This document shows, piece after piece, positions 63,859 to 64,000 of a stretch of DNA of 64,000 bases. The DNA is from Antedon mediterranea (lineage: Eukaryota > Echinodermata > Crinoidea > Comatulida > Antedonidae): assembly GCF_964355755.1 (NCBI RefSeq), contig NC_092672.1, forward strand, positions 19,714,501-19,778,500, given 5' to 3'. Under the pieces are notes generated by a model. The model saw only the letters and a program-made list of their open reading frames with translations. It searched no databases and had not been told where the DNA came from. The position numbers were made by a program, and so were the translations under genes. Each line of letters starts with the position of its first letter. The first letter of the stretch is position 1.

Positions 63859-64000
63859 AATCAAATCAAATCAAATCAAATCTTTATTCGTTCCATATAT
63901 ACTAAATTGTACATGGAAAAATTGTTTTCCTCGATAGAAAAATATGGTAAAACATTCATAATTACATCATACATAGAACAAATTTACAATTTAAAAACAT
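63859..64000 (-). mobile_element. LINE 3' end, cut by the window edge
   Basis: On the minus strand the sequence ends ..GGAACGAATAAAGATTTGAT with five GATTT-type tail repeats (63859-63883). Copy A has no insertion at the matching point (about 41207), so this is a recent insertion in B. The rest of the element lies beyond the window. Confidence 0.65.

Overview
The window is nuclear DNA of an animal, most likely a marine deuterostome invertebrate and probably an echinoderm. Reasons: it is AT-rich with dispersed AGGCCTA/CTAGGC low-complexity tracts; it has split genes with GT..AG introns; and it carries a CR1/L2-type LINE, complete DIRS1-type tyrosine-recombinase retrotransposons, tRNA-derived SINEs and foldback elements whose ends are short tandem words, as known for sea urchin TU elements. 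No bacterial gene organisation is present. The species cannot be fixed from the sequence.

Layout. 0-5 kb: a small MITE, short-word arrays, a foldback element (1159-2257) and copy 1 of a ~1.08 kb foldback family (3089-4173). 5-11.2 kb: a complete two-ORF LINE on the minus strand, enclosed by inverted CTACGCGTAG-rich arms. 11.2-16.2 kb: minisatellites (45 and 51 bp) and a tandemly duplicated ~1.1-1.5 kb unit; one duplicate carries a TTAA-flanked MITE and a LINE 3' fragment that the other lacks. 17.2-19.3 kb: a partial copy of the upstream part of an ankyrin gene locus. 19312-24736 and 24801-30167: two complete DIRS1-like elements, same orientation, 64 bp apart, each with ORF1, RT/RNase H, tyrosine recombinase, perfect inverted terminal repeats and an internal complementary region.

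30.2-44 kb: ankyrin-repeat gene copy A (exons at 31.5, 32.2 and 39.0 kb, decayed exon at 42.5 kb), with SINEs, LINE fragments and MITEs in its introns. 44.3-50 kb: a degenerate array, foldback copies 2 and 3, a truncated LINE reverse transcriptase, and a second foldback family (49158-49935). 50.4-51.8 kb: a 20-unit 72-bp minisatellite. 54.1-63.9 kb: ankyrin gene copy B, a paralogous duplicate of the copy A locus. The window ends in the 3' end of another LINE.

The only probable host gene is the duplicated ankyrin gene; every long ORF belongs to a mobile element. Because the host segments are duplicated inside the window, one copy often serves as the empty site of an insertion in the other, so several insertions can be read to the base. 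The most unusual content is the set of foldback families ending in short tandem words (one family with three copies, each flanked by its own 10-bp target duplication) and the pair of nearly adjacent, apparently intact DIRS elements.
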